From the NCBI GenBank assembly GCA_016926235.1, contig JAFGOZ010000193.1, positions 1-56,022 on the forward strand: 56,022 bases of DNA, in the 5' to 3' direction. The position numbers and the translations under genes were made by a program. Numbering within the stretch: the first letter of the stretch is position 1; each line of letters opens with the position of its first letter. The notes under the pieces were generated by a model. The model searched no databases. It worked only from the letters and a program-made list of their open reading frames with translations, and was not told the DNA's origin. Positions 1 to 8,414 of the stretch are shown here, in pieces. The stretch is from Bacteroidales bacterium (GTDB lineage: Bacteria; Bacteroidota; Bacteroidia; Bacteroidales; UBA10428).

Positions 1-144
1 TACGAACATAATCAGGGCAAATATATAACCTGCGTCGTAAAGCAGGGACACAAGTTATATCCGTTGATGTTTGATTCAACAAATCACGAGGACTATGCAT
101 GGAATTATTTTACTGGCTTATTTCATTTTCTACTAAAGCACTAA
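1..144 (+). CDS. C-terminal fragment of an unidentified protein (gene enters from the left edge)
   Basis: Frame 1 is open from the first base to a TAA at 142-144 and gives 47 residues ending in GLFHFLLKH. The composition is protein-like, rich in aromatic residues, with a His-Glu-Asp stretch (NHEDYAW) near the end. A histidine followed by an amphipathic terminal helix resembles the end of some alpha/beta-hydrolase or prolyl-oligopeptidase-like enzymes, but this is too short to assign. It converges on thiL, whose stop lies 26 bases beyond. The rest of the gene is outside the window. Confidence 0.55.
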   Translation, partial: YEHNQGKYITCVVKQGHKLYPLMFDSTNHEDYAWNYFTGLFHFLLKH

Positions 145-170
145 AATCCGCAAAAAAGAAACATTGCATT

Positions 171-1223
171 TTATTTCCCTTGCTGTTTTAACCCATCCCA
201 ACCTTTAGCAGCAATTTCAATAGCTGATCCATCTGGTAGTATGAGGTATCTCCCTTCACCTGAAGCAGTGATATGACCTATGATGCTGATTGCCTGCACT
301 TCCTTGAGTTTTTCAAAGTCAGATAGCGGAACCGTAAAAAGCAGTTCATAATCCTCCCCGCCATGGAGGGCACAGGTTATAGGTTCCAGGTTCATCTCCT
401 CGGCAGCGGAGGCGGTATCTGCATCTACCGGAATTTTATCACTGAAAATTTTACATCCTTTGTTGGACGCATCGCATATGTGCATCAGGTCTGATGATAA
501 ACCATCAGAAATATCGATCATGGCGGTTGGTCTGATTTTTTCTTTGATAAAAAAATCAATAATATCCTTTCGTGCTTCTGGCTTCAGCTGTCGTTCCAAT
601 ACATATTCATATCCGGACAGATCGGGTTGAATCCCGGAGTTTTTTGAGAAAATCTCCTTTTCTCTTTCAAGCACCTGTAAACCAATATATGCACCCCCCA
701 GGTTTCCGCTCACACAAATCAGGTCATTTTCCTGGGCACCACTGCGATAAAGAATTTCCTTTTCATTCACAGTCCCAATAGCCGTTATACTTAAAGTAAG
801 TCCTGTCATAGATGCAGAAGTGTCACCACCTACCAGGTCAACATTATATATTTCACATGCCAGTTTTATTCCTTCGTAAATTTCTTCAACGTCCTCCGCA
901 TCAAACCGGGATGAGATGCCTATCGAAACAGTTATTTGTTCAGGTTTCGCATTCATGGCATACACATCAGAGAGGTTAACGATTACAGCTTTGTAACCCA
1001 AATGCTTTAATGGCATATACATTAAATTAAAATGTATTCCCTCCAGCAACAGGTCCGTGGTAACTACTGTAAGCTTACTTCCTGTTTTCAATACAGCTGC
1101 ATCATCACCTATTCCTTTAACAGTTGACTTGTGTGAAATTTTAACATTTTCTGAAAGACGGTTGATCAGTCCAAACTCTCCCAATTCTGCTATTTGCTTT
1201 GGTGCATCTTTCTTTTTTGCCAT
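171..1223 (-). CDS. thiL: Thiamine-monophosphate kinase ThiL
   Basis: ThiL phosphorylates thiamine monophosphate with ATP to give thiamine diphosphate, the last step of the cofactor pathway, in the cytosol. The 350-residue protein has the AIRS/ThiL Mg-ATP motifs in order: GIGDDAAVL (about 37-45), TTDLLLEGIHF (55-65), NLSDVYAMNA (83-92), GGDTS (132-136), DISDGLSSDL (237-246) and HGGEDYELLF (287-296). Length is normal for the Bacteroidota form, slightly above E. coli. The start is the ATG at 1223, followed by a lysine-rich MAKKKD leader. It diverges from sufB; a -7 element on the minus strand lies 33 bases upstream. No thi biosynthesis genes are next to it. Confidence 0.95.
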   Translation of the reverse strand: MAKKKDAPKQIAELGEFGLINRLSENVKISHKSTVKGIGDDAAVLKTGSKLTVVTTDLLLEGIHFNLMYMPLKHLGYKAVIVNLSDVYAMNAKPEQITVSIGISSRFDAEDVEEIYEGIKLACEIYNVDLVGGDTSASMTGLTLSITAIGTVNEKEILYRSGAQENDLICVSGNLGGAYIGLQVLEREKEIFSKNSGIQPDLSGYEYVLERQLKPEARKDIIDFFIKEKIRPTAMIDISDGLSSDLMHICDASNKGCKIFSDKIPVDADTASAAEEMNLEPITCALHGGEDYELLFTVPLSDFEKLKEVQAISIIGHITASGEGRYLILPDGSAIEIAAKGWDGLKQQGK

Positions 1224-1421
1224 AATTATTGTATTCTACTTTAAAAAAACATCCCGCAAAGGTACATTTAAAAACTTGAAGTATAAATCATTCCTTTAAA
1301 ACTATAATTGCATTTTCCAAGACATATAAATATTTGTTTTTTCGTATATTTGTCAATTTAAAATAAGTCTAAATAAAGGGTTTTAAATTAAACTACTTCG
1401 CTATAGAATTGTTTACTTATA
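1224..1421. promoter_or_regulatory. Divergent promoter region between thiL and sufB
   Basis: This 198-base intergenic region has one strong Bacteroidota -7 element facing each way. On the minus strand, TACCTTTG (bases 1264 down to 1257) lies 33 bases before the thiL ATG and is followed by CGGG. On the plus strand, TATATTTG (1345-1352) lies 69 bases before the sufB ATG. I did not find a well-spaced -33 TTG for either. No palindromic IscR- or Fur-like operator is obvious, so any iron or stress control of suf is not visible here. Confidence 0.55.
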
Positions 1422-2870
1422 ATGGCATCAGAACAGGATAAAATATTAGGAGAAATAACGGGTAGCGACTATAAATATGGTTTCTACACAAATATTGAGA
1501 CGGAAACAATTCCCAGGGGATTAAATGAAGATATTGTACGATTGATTTCGCAGAAGAAGAATGAGCCGGAATTTTTACTCGAATTCAGATTGAAAGCTTT
1601 CAGACATTGGCAGAAAATGACTATGCCGGGCTGGGCCCATTTGAAAATACCTGAAATAAACTACCAGGATATAATCTATTACGCTGCTCCCAAGCAAAAA
1701 GCAACTCCACAAAGCCTGGATGAAGTAGATCCCGAGTTGATTGACACATTTAACAGATTGGGTATCCCACTTGAAGAACAAAAGCATTTAACCGGAGTTG
1801 CTGTAGATGCTGTGATGGATAGCGTGTCGGTAAAAACTACTTTTAAAGAAACCCTGGCTGAACTGGGTATCATTTTCTGCTCCTTTAGCGAAGCAGTGAA
1901 AGATTACCCTGAACTAATAAAAAAATATCTGGGAACGGTAGTCCCTTATTCTGACAATTATTTTGCGGCATTGAATTCAGCTGTTTTTAGTGATGGTTCC
2001 TTCTGCTATATTCCAAAAGGAGTACGTTGTCCAATGGAGCTGTCTACATACTTTAGAATAAATGCAGCTAACACAGGGCAGTTTGAAAGGACTTTATTAA
2101 TAGCCGATGAAGACAGTTATGTAAGCTACCTCGAAGGATGCACAGCTCCCCAGCGTGATGAAAACCAGCTGCATGCTGCTGTTGTTGAATTAATAGCTCA
2201 TGATGACGCTGAAATAAAATATTCCACCGTACAAAACTGGTATCCCGGTGATAAAAATGGCAAAGGTGGTATTTATAACTTTGTGACCAAAAGAGGCATG
2301 TGTAAAGGCCGCAACTCAAAAATCTCCTGGACACAGGTTGAAACAGGCTCTGCCATTACGTGGAAATATCCCAGTTGTATTTTACGGGGCGACAATTCAA
2401 AAGGAGAATTTTATTCTGTAGCCGTAACCAATAATTACCAGCAGGCAGATACCGGGACCAAAATGATCCATATTGGTAAAAACACGCGAAGCACTGTGAT
2501 TTCCAAAGGTATTTCTGCCGGAAAAAGTAACAACAGTTATCGCGGATTGATTAAAGTATTGAAAAATGCGGATAATGCCAGAAACTTTTCGCAATGTGAC
2601 TCATTATTACTCGGGGACAAATGCGGAGCCCACACATTTCCCTATTTGGAGGTGGACAACCAGTCAGCAATTATTGAACATGAAGCTACAACATCAAAAA
2701 TAAGTGAAGACCAGATATTTTATTGTAACCAGCGAGGTATTGACACCGAAAGTGCCATTGGCCTTATTGTAAATGGTTATGCCAGGGAAGTTCTAAACAA
2801 GCTTCCTATGGAATTTGCTGTGGAAGCACAAAAACTATTGCAAATAACATTGGAGGGAAGCGTGGGATAA
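1422..2870 (+). CDS. sufB: Fe-S cluster assembly scaffold protein SufB
   Basis: SufB is the scaffold subunit of the SufBC2D complex, on which iron-sulfur clusters are built in the cytosol. The 482-residue protein is full length and contains the long beta-helix core and the conserved C-terminal region ([20 protein letters not shown], about residues 442-461) shared with SufD. The family is recognised from [20 protein letters not shown] (about 190-209) and [10 protein letters not shown] (about 235-244). It is the first gene of a six-gene run sufB-C-D-S-E-T. The 126-base gap before sufC is the widest of the first junctions but holds no clear terminator. Confidence 0.97.
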   Translation: MASEQDKILGEITGSDYKYGFYTNIETETIPRGLNEDIVRLISQKKNEPEFLLEFRLKAFRHWQKMTMPGWAHLKIPEINYQDIIYYAAPKQKATPQSLDEVDPELIDTFNRLGIPLEEQKHLTGVAVDAVMDSVSVKTTFKETLAELGIIFCSFSEAVKDYPELIKKYLGTVVPYSDNYFAALNSAVFSDGSFCYIPKGVRCPMELSTYFRINAANTGQFERTLLIADEDSYVSYLEGCTAPQRDENQLHAAVVELIAHDDAEIKYSTVQNWYPGDKNGKGGIYNFVTKRGMCKGRNSKISWTQVETGSAITWKYPSCILRGDNSKGEFYSVAVTNNYQQADTGTKMIHIGKNTRSTVISKGISAGKSNNSYRGLIKVLKNADNARNFSQCDSLLLGDKCGAHTFPYLEVDNQSAIIEHEATTSKISEDQIFYCNQRGIDTESAIGLIVNGYAREVLNKLPMEFAVEAQKLLQITLEGSVG

Positions 2871-2996
2871 TTTTTATATCAAGCTTCAAATAAAAATATT
2901 AAGTATGATTATTTGTTTTAGAAAAGCTAAATATGGATTAACGGAAAATCAATTATGCGGGTAAAAACAAATAATTATTAAATAATACAGATAAAC

Positions 2997-3752
2997 ATGT
3001 TGAAGATAAAAAATTTAAAGGTTGCGATTGAGGGGAAAGAGATTTTGACCGGAATAAATCTTGAAGTAAAACCAGGAGAGGTACATGCTATAATGGGCCC
3101 GAATGGCTCGGGTAAAAGTACACTGGCGTCTGCACTTGCCGGAAGAGATTATGCAGAAGTTACAAGTGGCAGTGTAACTTACAAAGGTATGAACCTCCTG
3201 GAAATGGCTCCTGAAGAGCGTGCTCATGAGGGCATTTTCCTTGGATTTCAATATCCTGTAGAGATACCTGGTGTTAGCATGGCAAATTTTATGCGAACTG
3301 CTGTAAATGAAAAGCGTAAGTCACAGGGACTGGAACCTTATAATTCTTCCGATTTCCTGAAAATATGGCGTGAAAAGAAGGATCTGGTCGGAATTTCATC
3401 AACCCTTATAAATCGCTCGGTGAATGAAGGTTTTTCAGGTGGAGAGAAGAAGAAAAATGAAATTTTCCAAATGGCACTGCTTGAACCAACGCTTTCAATA
3501 CTCGACGAAACGGATTCCGGATTAGATATAGATGCGCTCAGGGTAGTTGCAAACGGAGTAAACAAACTTAAAACAAAAGACACAGCAACTATCGTAATCA
3601 CTCACTATCAGCGTCTGCTTGATTATATTGTTCCCGATTTTGTGCATGTGCTGTACAAAGGACGAATTGTCAAATCAAGTGGAAAAGAACTGGCGCTTGA
3701 ACTGGAAGATAAAGGTTACGACTGGATTAAAAGTGAAATGGACGGGGAATAA
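2997..3752 (+). CDS. sufC: Fe-S cluster assembly ATPase SufC
   Basis: SufC is the ABC-type ATPase of the SufBC2D scaffold; its dimerisation on ATP binding reshapes SufB and SufD. The 251-residue sequence shows Walker A GPNGSGKST (34-42), a Q-loop region at GFQYPVEIPG (83-92), the signature FSGGE (146-150) followed by KKKNE as is typical of SufC, Walker B SILDETDSGLD (167-177) and the switch His in ITHYQR. It has no membrane segment and no transporter partner. Its stop is two bases before the sufD ATG, so the two are almost certainly co-translated. Confidence 0.97.
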   Translation: MLKIKNLKVAIEGKEILTGINLEVKPGEVHAIMGPNGSGKSTLASALAGRDYAEVTSGSVTYKGMNLLEMAPEERAHEGIFLGFQYPVEIPGVSMANFMRTAVNEKRKSQGLEPYNSSDFLKIWREKKDLVGISSTLINRSVNEGFSGGEKKKNEIFQMALLEPTLSILDETDSGLDIDALRVVANGVNKLKTKDTATIVITHYQRLLDYIVPDFVHVLYKGRIVKSSGKELALELEDKGYDWIKSEMDGE

Positions 3753-3754
3753 TT

Positions 3755-5122
3755 ATGATTACAACATCTCCAAATAATGAAATAACAAAAGACTTTCTGG
3801 ATCTTTTTAACCAAAATGCTGAAAAGATACTAGGAAGTGGCACTTCATATATAAACGAAATAAGGAAACAAGCTCTTCGAAATTTTGAAGGGAAAGGTAT
3901 TCCATCCAATCGCATCGAAGATTATAAATACACCAACCTCGAACCTCATTTTAAAAATACTTACAACAAGTATTTTGAGCCCCGCGAGATGGATTTTGAC
4001 ATTAACGATATTTTTAAGTGTGATGTTCCAAATCTTGATACAAATACTGTTATTCTGCTGAATGGATTTTACTACGATAAGAAAAATCCATTGCAAAAAC
4101 TTGAGAAGGGAGCATTAATAGGTAGTTTTTCCGAAGCAGGCAAAAAATATCCCGAACTGTTTGAAAAGCATTTTTCAAAATATGCATCTAACGAAAATGA
4201 GGGGCTGGTAGCTCTGAATACTGCATTTGCACAAGATGGGTTATTCATGTATGTGCCTGACAATGTTGTGTTAGAAATACCTATCCAGATCATCAACATG
4301 ATGATGTCCGATGAGAATATCATGGCTCAATACCGAAATTTAATCATATTAGGGAAAAATGCAAAGGTTACCCTTATCGTTTGCGACCATACTTTGTCTC
4401 CACATAAATTTCTGACTAATTCTGTTTCTGAAATTTTTACCGGGGATAATTCCAGGCTTAATTACTATAAGATACAAAATGAGAACAATGAATCTACTCA
4501 AATCTCAAACACTTACATTCATCAGGAAAGAGATAGCCGTGTATCTTCTTCGGTAATTACATTACACGGAGGTCTGGTTCGTAATAATATGTATGTAAAC
4601 CTGAACGGTGAAGGTTGTGACTGTAATATCACAGGATTGTTTTTTGCAGATAAAGCTCAACATGTTGATAATTATACATTTATTGATCACAAGGCACCAC
4701 ATTGTACCAGTAATCAGCTTTTTAAAGGTGTATTGGATCAATTGGCCACGGGGGCTTTTAACGGGAAGATCATGGTGAGGCCTGATGCACAAAAAACCAT
4801 TGCCTACCAGAAAAATAATAATATACTTCTCTCCAATGATGTAAAGATGAACTCGAAACCTCAGCTTGAGATTTATGCAGACGATGTAAAATGTAGTCAT
4901 GGTGCAACCTCCGGTCAATTAGATGAGGATGCATTATTTTATATGCGCTCGCGCGGGGTGAATGAAAAAGAGGCAAAACTGCTTTTAATGCATGCATTTA
5001 CCAAAGAAGTGATTAGCCACCTTGATGTGAAGCCTTTACAGGAACGTATTGATTCAATGGTAAATCAGCGTCTTCGCGGAGAACTTTCAAGATGCAATAA
5101 TTGTCCGGTTCATTGTTGCTAA
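3755..5122 (+). CDS. sufD: Fe-S cluster assembly protein SufD with a Cys-rich C-terminus
   Basis: SufD is the paralogous partner of SufB in the SufBC2D scaffold and is linked to iron acquisition and complex stability. At 455 residues it is full length, with the family region KCSHGATSGQLDEDALFYMRS (about 380-400) matching the C-terminal core of SufB/SufD. The last nine residues are CNNCPVHCC, giving four cysteines and one histidine in a compact tail that the E. coli protein does not have to my knowledge. Whether the tail is general in the Bacteroidota cannot be told from one sequence. The gene follows sufC by two bases. Confidence 0.95.
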   Translation: MITTSPNNEITKDFLDLFNQNAEKILGSGTSYINEIRKQALRNFEGKGIPSNRIEDYKYTNLEPHFKNTYNKYFEPREMDFDINDIFKCDVPNLDTNTVILLNGFYYDKKNPLQKLEKGALIGSFSEAGKKYPELFEKHFSKYASNENEGLVALNTAFAQDGLFMYVPDNVVLEIPIQIINMMMSDENIMAQYRNLIILGKNAKVTLIVCDHTLSPHKFLTNSVSEIFTGDNSRLNYYKIQNENNESTQISNTYIHQERDSRVSSSVITLHGGLVRNNMYVNLNGEGCDCNITGLFFADKAQHVDNYTFIDHKAPHCTSNQLFKGVLDQLATGAFNGKIMVRPDAQKTIAYQKNNNILLSNDVKMNSKPQLEIYADDVKCSHGATSGQLDEDALFYMRSRGVNEKEAKLLLMHAFTKEVISHLDVKPLQERIDSMVNQRLRGELSRCNNCPVHCC

Positions 5123-5339
5123 AGAGTGGTTATAATAAAACATCCATTTGAATTTTTAGTATTTTTGCAGAATAAAATTAAGGCTGAAGGCTTTTATGCA
5201 TTACACAAGGCTATGCCCTGTGTAATGGAAAAAACAAATTTAGCCCTGAAAGGGCGAGAGCTTTTGCCCCCTTCAGGGCATTGTTCTTATATAGATTATA
5301 TTTTACTATGTCTAAAAACCAGGATATAAATATTTCAAA
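5123..5339. repeat. Spacer with two inverted repeats between sufD and sufS
   Basis: Two stem-loops fill the middle of this 217-base spacer. The first has 9-base perfect arms at 5199-5207 and 5219-5227 (CATTACACA / TGTGTAATG). The second pairs GCCCTGAAAGGGC (5243-5255) with its near-complement at 5266-5279. Neither is followed by a T-run. The second has the look of the GC-rich palindromes dispersed between genes in Bacteroidota genomes. The 67-codon reading frame across them (5126-5329) is best explained by the repeats. Confidence 0.6.
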
Positions 5340-6557
5340 GTGGGATTTGATATAAAAAAAATACGGGACGATTTTCCTATACTGCAACGTACGATATACA
5401 ACAAGCCCCTTGTTTATATGGATAACGGTGCAACTACGCACAAACCACAATGTGTAATTGATATTGTGAATGAATTTCATTCGCAAAATAATAGCAGCAT
5501 TCACCGGGGAATTCACTATTTAAGCGAGCAGGCGACAGAGGCATATGAAGGTGCAAGAAAAATTGTTAAGGATTTTATTAATGCACAAAGTACGAATGAA
5601 ATTGTTTTTACAAGCGGGGCCACAGGTTCTATCAATGCTTTGGCTTTTTCATTCGGAGAAAGGTATATTAATGAAGGGGACGAGATCATTGTCTCTGAAA
5701 TGGAACACCATTCAAATATTGTACCCTGGCAAATGATATGCGAACGCAAAAAGGCATCCTTAAAAGTTGTACCATTTACACAAGATGGGGAACTGAACCT
5801 GGAGGCATACAAAAAACTGTTTACTAAAAATACCCGTTTAGTAGCTATTACCCATGTTTCTAATTCATTAGGCACTATTAATCCGGTGAAGGAAATCATA
5901 GATATAGCCCATAAAAACAATGTAAAAATTATGCTTGACGGGGCTCAGGCCATTCAACACATGAAAGTTGATGTGCAGGACCTGGATTGTGATTTTTATG
6001 TTTTTTCCGGTCATAAAGTATTTGGCCCGACAGGAATTGGCGTGCTATATGGAAAAGAAAAACTGCTCTATGAGTTGCCTCCTTATCAAGGTGGAGGAGA
6101 TATGGTAGATTGTGTAACTTTTGAGAAAACCACATATAATGAATTGCCTTTTAAGTTTGAAGCCGGTACAACCAATTTTATCGGAGCAATAGGTTTGGGT
6201 AAAGCATTAGAATACATAGAGAGCATTGGTTTACAAGAAATAAATCAATATGAGCAGGAACTATTTGCCTATGCAAACCAGAAAATAAGAGCTATAGATA
6301 GTGTCCGAATTTATGGCAATGCTGTACATAAGGTTTCCATCTTTTCCTTTTTATTAGGAGATATTCATATGTACGATGCAGGTATGATCCTTGACAAAAT
6401 AGGAATTGCAGTACGCACAGGTACACATTGCACGCAACCTGTAATGGATCATTTTGAGATTACCGGAACAATAAGGGCTTCGATGGTAATGTACAATACG
6501 AAAGAAGAAGTAGATATTTTATGCGAAGCCTTAAATAAAGTAAAACAAATGTTTTAG
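5340..6557 (+). CDS. sufS: Cysteine desulfurase SufS (group II, PLP-dependent)
   Basis: SufS takes sulfur from L-cysteine as a persulfide and passes it to SufE for cluster assembly. The 405-residue class V aminotransferase fold shows MEHHSN (121-126, PLP stacking His), the PLP lysine K226 in FSGHKVFGPTG, and the group II active-site loop AVRTGTHCTQP with catalytic Cys364. The chosen start is GTG at 5340, giving MGFDIKKIRDDFPIL, which matches the usual SufS N-terminus. An upstream ATG at 5308 opens a different frame that ends after 15 codons. sufE follows 18 bases later, as expected for its sulfur acceptor. Confidence 0.95.
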   Translation: MGFDIKKIRDDFPILQRTIYNKPLVYMDNGATTHKPQCVIDIVNEFHSQNNSSIHRGIHYLSEQATEAYEGARKIVKDFINAQSTNEIVFTSGATGSINALAFSFGERYINEGDEIIVSEMEHHSNIVPWQMICERKKASLKVVPFTQDGELNLEAYKKLFTKNTRLVAITHVSNSLGTINPVKEIIDIAHKNNVKIMLDGAQAIQHMKVDVQDLDCDFYVFSGHKVFGPTGIGVLYGKEKLLYELPPYQGGGDMVDCVTFEKTTYNELPFKFEAGTTNFIGAIGLGKALEYIESIGLQEINQYEQELFAYANQKIRAIDSVRIYGNAVHKVSIFSFLLGDIHMYDAGMILDKIGIAVRTGTHCTQPVMDHFEITGTIRASMVMYNTKEEVDILCEALNKVKQMF

Positions 6558-6575
6558 AACAAAAGATATAACGTG

Positions 6576-7004
6576 ATGAAGAGTATTGATGATGTACAGA
6601 ATGAGATAATTGAGGAGTTTCAATCTTTTGATGACTGGATGGATAAGTACAATTATTTAATTGAACTTAGTAAAGATCTGCCACCTATTAATAGCAAATT
6701 TAAAACAAATGAACACCTGATCAATGGTTGCCAGTCAAAGGTTTGGCTGCATGCAGATATGGAAGGGGAAAAAGTGGTTTTTACAGCGGATAGCGATGCT
6801 ATCATCGTTAAAGGAATCATTTCCCTGCTTATCCGTGTATTGTCCAATCGTACTCCCAAAGAGATCATGAATACAGAATTATTTTTTATAGATGAAATAG
6901 GGCTGAAACAAAACCTTTCGCCTACTCGTTCAAATGGACTATTATCTATGGTAAAACAAATGAAATTGTATGCAATTGCATATAATGCCAAGACGGGATT
7001 ATAG
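6576..7004 (+). CDS. sufE: SufE sulfur acceptor / desulfurase activator
   Basis: SufE accepts the persulfide from SufS and delivers it to SufB. The 142-residue protein has the family core, with the acceptor Cys52 in LINGCQSKVW and a C-terminal helical region (SPTRSNGLLSMVKQMK). The ATG at 6576 is preferred; a GTG one codon earlier would only add a second Met-type start. It lies between sufS and sufT in the same direction with short gaps, consistent with one operon. Confidence 0.95.
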   Translation: MKSIDDVQNEIIEEFQSFDDWMDKYNYLIELSKDLPPINSKFKTNEHLINGCQSKVWLHADMEGEKVVFTADSDAIIVKGIISLLIRVLSNRTPKEIMNTELFFIDEIGLKQNLSPTRSNGLLSMVKQMKLYAIAYNAKTGL

Positions 7005-7046
7005 GCTTGCAAAAAGCCCATTTTATCTTACTTATAATATTATATT

Positions 7047-7367
7047 ATGACAGTAACTGATTTTCTATATCTGGAAAACCAAATAGCTGACACTCTCAAG
7101 TTGATCTATGATCCTGAGATACCAGTGAATATTTATGATTTGGGCCTTATCTACGAAGTAGACGTAGATGAAAAAAAAAATGTAGTGGTAACAATGACCC
7201 TCACCGCTCCAAACTGTCCTATGGCTGATGATCTGTTAGCTGAAGTGGAATATAAAGTAGGGACAGTTCCTGGTGTTAAAAGTGTGCGGGTAAATTTAGT
7301 TTTTGATCCCCCCTGGGACAAAAGCATGCTATCCGACGAAGCAAAACTGGAACTTGGATTATTATAA
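7047..7367 (+). CDS. sufT: SufT / MIP18-like DUF59 Fe-S assembly factor
   Basis: This 106-residue protein belongs to the DUF59/MIP18 family, which takes part in maturing Fe-S proteins; in Suf operons it is usually called SufT. The family core is clear: DPEIPVNIYDLGLIYEVDV (about 24-42) and the LTAPNCPMAD segment with its conserved Cys (about 57-66), then VNLVFDPPWDKSMLS near the end. It is the sixth gene of the suf run. A long perfect hairpin begins 15 bases after its stop and may end the operon. Confidence 0.92.
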   Translation: MTVTDFLYLENQIADTLKLIYDPEIPVNIYDLGLIYEVDVDEKKNVVVTMTLTAPNCPMADDLLAEVEYKVGTVPGVKSVRVNLVFDPPWDKSMLSDEAKLELGLL

Positions 7368-7382
7368 AAGAATACAGGGGCC

Positions 7383-7432
7383 AGGAGTCAGAATTCAGGA
7401 AGCTGATAACTGACTCCTGAATTCTGACTCCT
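7383..7432. repeat. Perfect 18-base inverted repeat between sufT and queG
   Basis: Arms at 7383-7400 and 7415-7432 are exact reverse complements (AGGAGTCAGAATTCAGGA and its partner) with a 14-base loop. The hairpin fills nearly the whole 72-base gap and ends seven bases before the queG ATG. No T-run follows, so it is not a textbook terminator on the plus strand. It may stop the suf transcript, affect queG translation, or be a dispersed repeat. Confidence 0.85.
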
Positions 7433-7439
7433 TATTAAG

Positions 7440-8360
7440 ATGGCACTGTACAAAAATAATAGCACCTTAATCAAACAAAAAGCCATACAGCTTGGTTTTT
7501 CAGCATGCGGTATTGCTAAAGCAGGACGCCTGCCGAAAGAAGAAAATCATCTAAATGACTGGCTGCAAAAGGGTTATCAAGCCGAAATGGGATACATGGC
7601 CAACAACAGGGAAAAACGTGTAGATCCGTGCGAATTGATAAAAGGTGCTAAATCTGTAATTGTCGTTTTGCTAAATTATTATCCTGAAAAATTTCAAAAA
7701 GATGATGTGCCAAAAGTAGCCAAATATGCTTATGGTAAAGATTATCATTATGTAGTAAAAGGCAAACTGGAAAAACTTTTTGAGTTTATCCATAAAGAAA
7801 TTCAACCGGTTAATGGTCGTGCTTTTTGTGACTCGGCACCTGTCCTGGAACATGCATGGGCCGTAAAAGCCGGATTAGGATGGATTGGAAAAAATACCCA
7901 GCTTATCAACAAAGAAATTGGATCTTTTGCATTCATAGGAGAACTCATTATTGACCTGGAACTGGAATATGATAATCCAGTACCTGAACATTGCGGGTCT
8001 TGTACAAAATGCATTGATAACTGCCCTACAGCTGCAATTGAGGCGCCTTATCAGATCAATGCCAGAAAATGTATTTCGTATCTAACCATCGAATTGCGTG
8101 ATGAAATTCCCTCTCAATTTAAAGGGAAAATGAAAAATTATGTTTTTGGTTGCGATATCTGCCAAAATGTATGTCCATGGAATAAAAAAGTGATACCAAA
8201 CAAAATTGAGGATTTGCAACCAAATCCCAAATTCCTTTCTATGGTTAATGATGACTGGAATAGCTTATCCCGGGATACTTACAAAGAATTATTTAAAGAC
8301 ACCCCTGTAGACCGAATAGGTTATAAGGGATTACTGCGCAATATTGAGTTTTTGAAATAA
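7440..8360 (+). CDS. queG: Epoxyqueuosine reductase QueG
   Basis: QueG reduces epoxyqueuosine to queuosine in the wobble position of tRNAs with GUN anticodons, using cobalamin and two [4Fe-4S] clusters. The 306-residue protein has the N-terminal catalytic region (SACGIAKAGRLPKEE; GWIGKNTQL at about 144-152). Two ferredoxin-like Cys clusters follow: CGSCTKCIDNCPTAAI (about 185-200) and CDICQNVCPWNKK (about 239-251). It lacks the HEAT-repeat tail of longer homologues, which is usual in this phylum. It follows the suf genes in the same direction but is separated from them by an 18-base-arm hairpin; its clusters make the neighbourhood sensible. Confidence 0.95.
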   Translation: MALYKNNSTLIKQKAIQLGFSACGIAKAGRLPKEENHLNDWLQKGYQAEMGYMANNREKRVDPCELIKGAKSVIVVLLNYYPEKFQKDDVPKVAKYAYGKDYHYVVKGKLEKLFEFIHKEIQPVNGRAFCDSAPVLEHAWAVKAGLGWIGKNTQLINKEIGSFAFIGELIIDLELEYDNPVPEHCGSCTKCIDNCPTAAIEAPYQINARKCISYLTIELRDEIPSQFKGKMKNYVFGCDICQNVCPWNKKVIPNKIEDLQPNPKFLSMVNDDWNSLSRDTYKELFKDTPVDRIGYKGLLRNIEFLK

Positions 8361-8387
8361 GGCAGTAGGGGTTTATATAAATTCATT

Positions 8388-8395
8388 TATCTTTG
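8388..8395 (+). promoter_or_regulatory. -7 promoter element before the LolC/E-like permease gene
   Basis: TATCTTTG matches the Bacteroidota -7 consensus TAnnTTTG exactly and ends 19 bases before the TTG start at 8415. I saw no -33 TTG at the usual spacing of about 20 bases, so only half of the promoter is supported. A leader this short fits a gene with its own promoter rather than readthrough from queG. Confidence 0.5.
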
Positions 8396-8414
8396 ACAAT
8401 CTTAAAAAATAAAG

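Noticed and set aside
4562..4918. 118-codon frame antisense to sufD
   Set aside because: A shadow of the well-conserved sufD frame; no motif of its own.
5126..5329. 67-codon open frame after sufD
   Set aside because: It starts with GTG, has no family-like sequence and runs through two inverted repeats; the frame is explained by the repeats.
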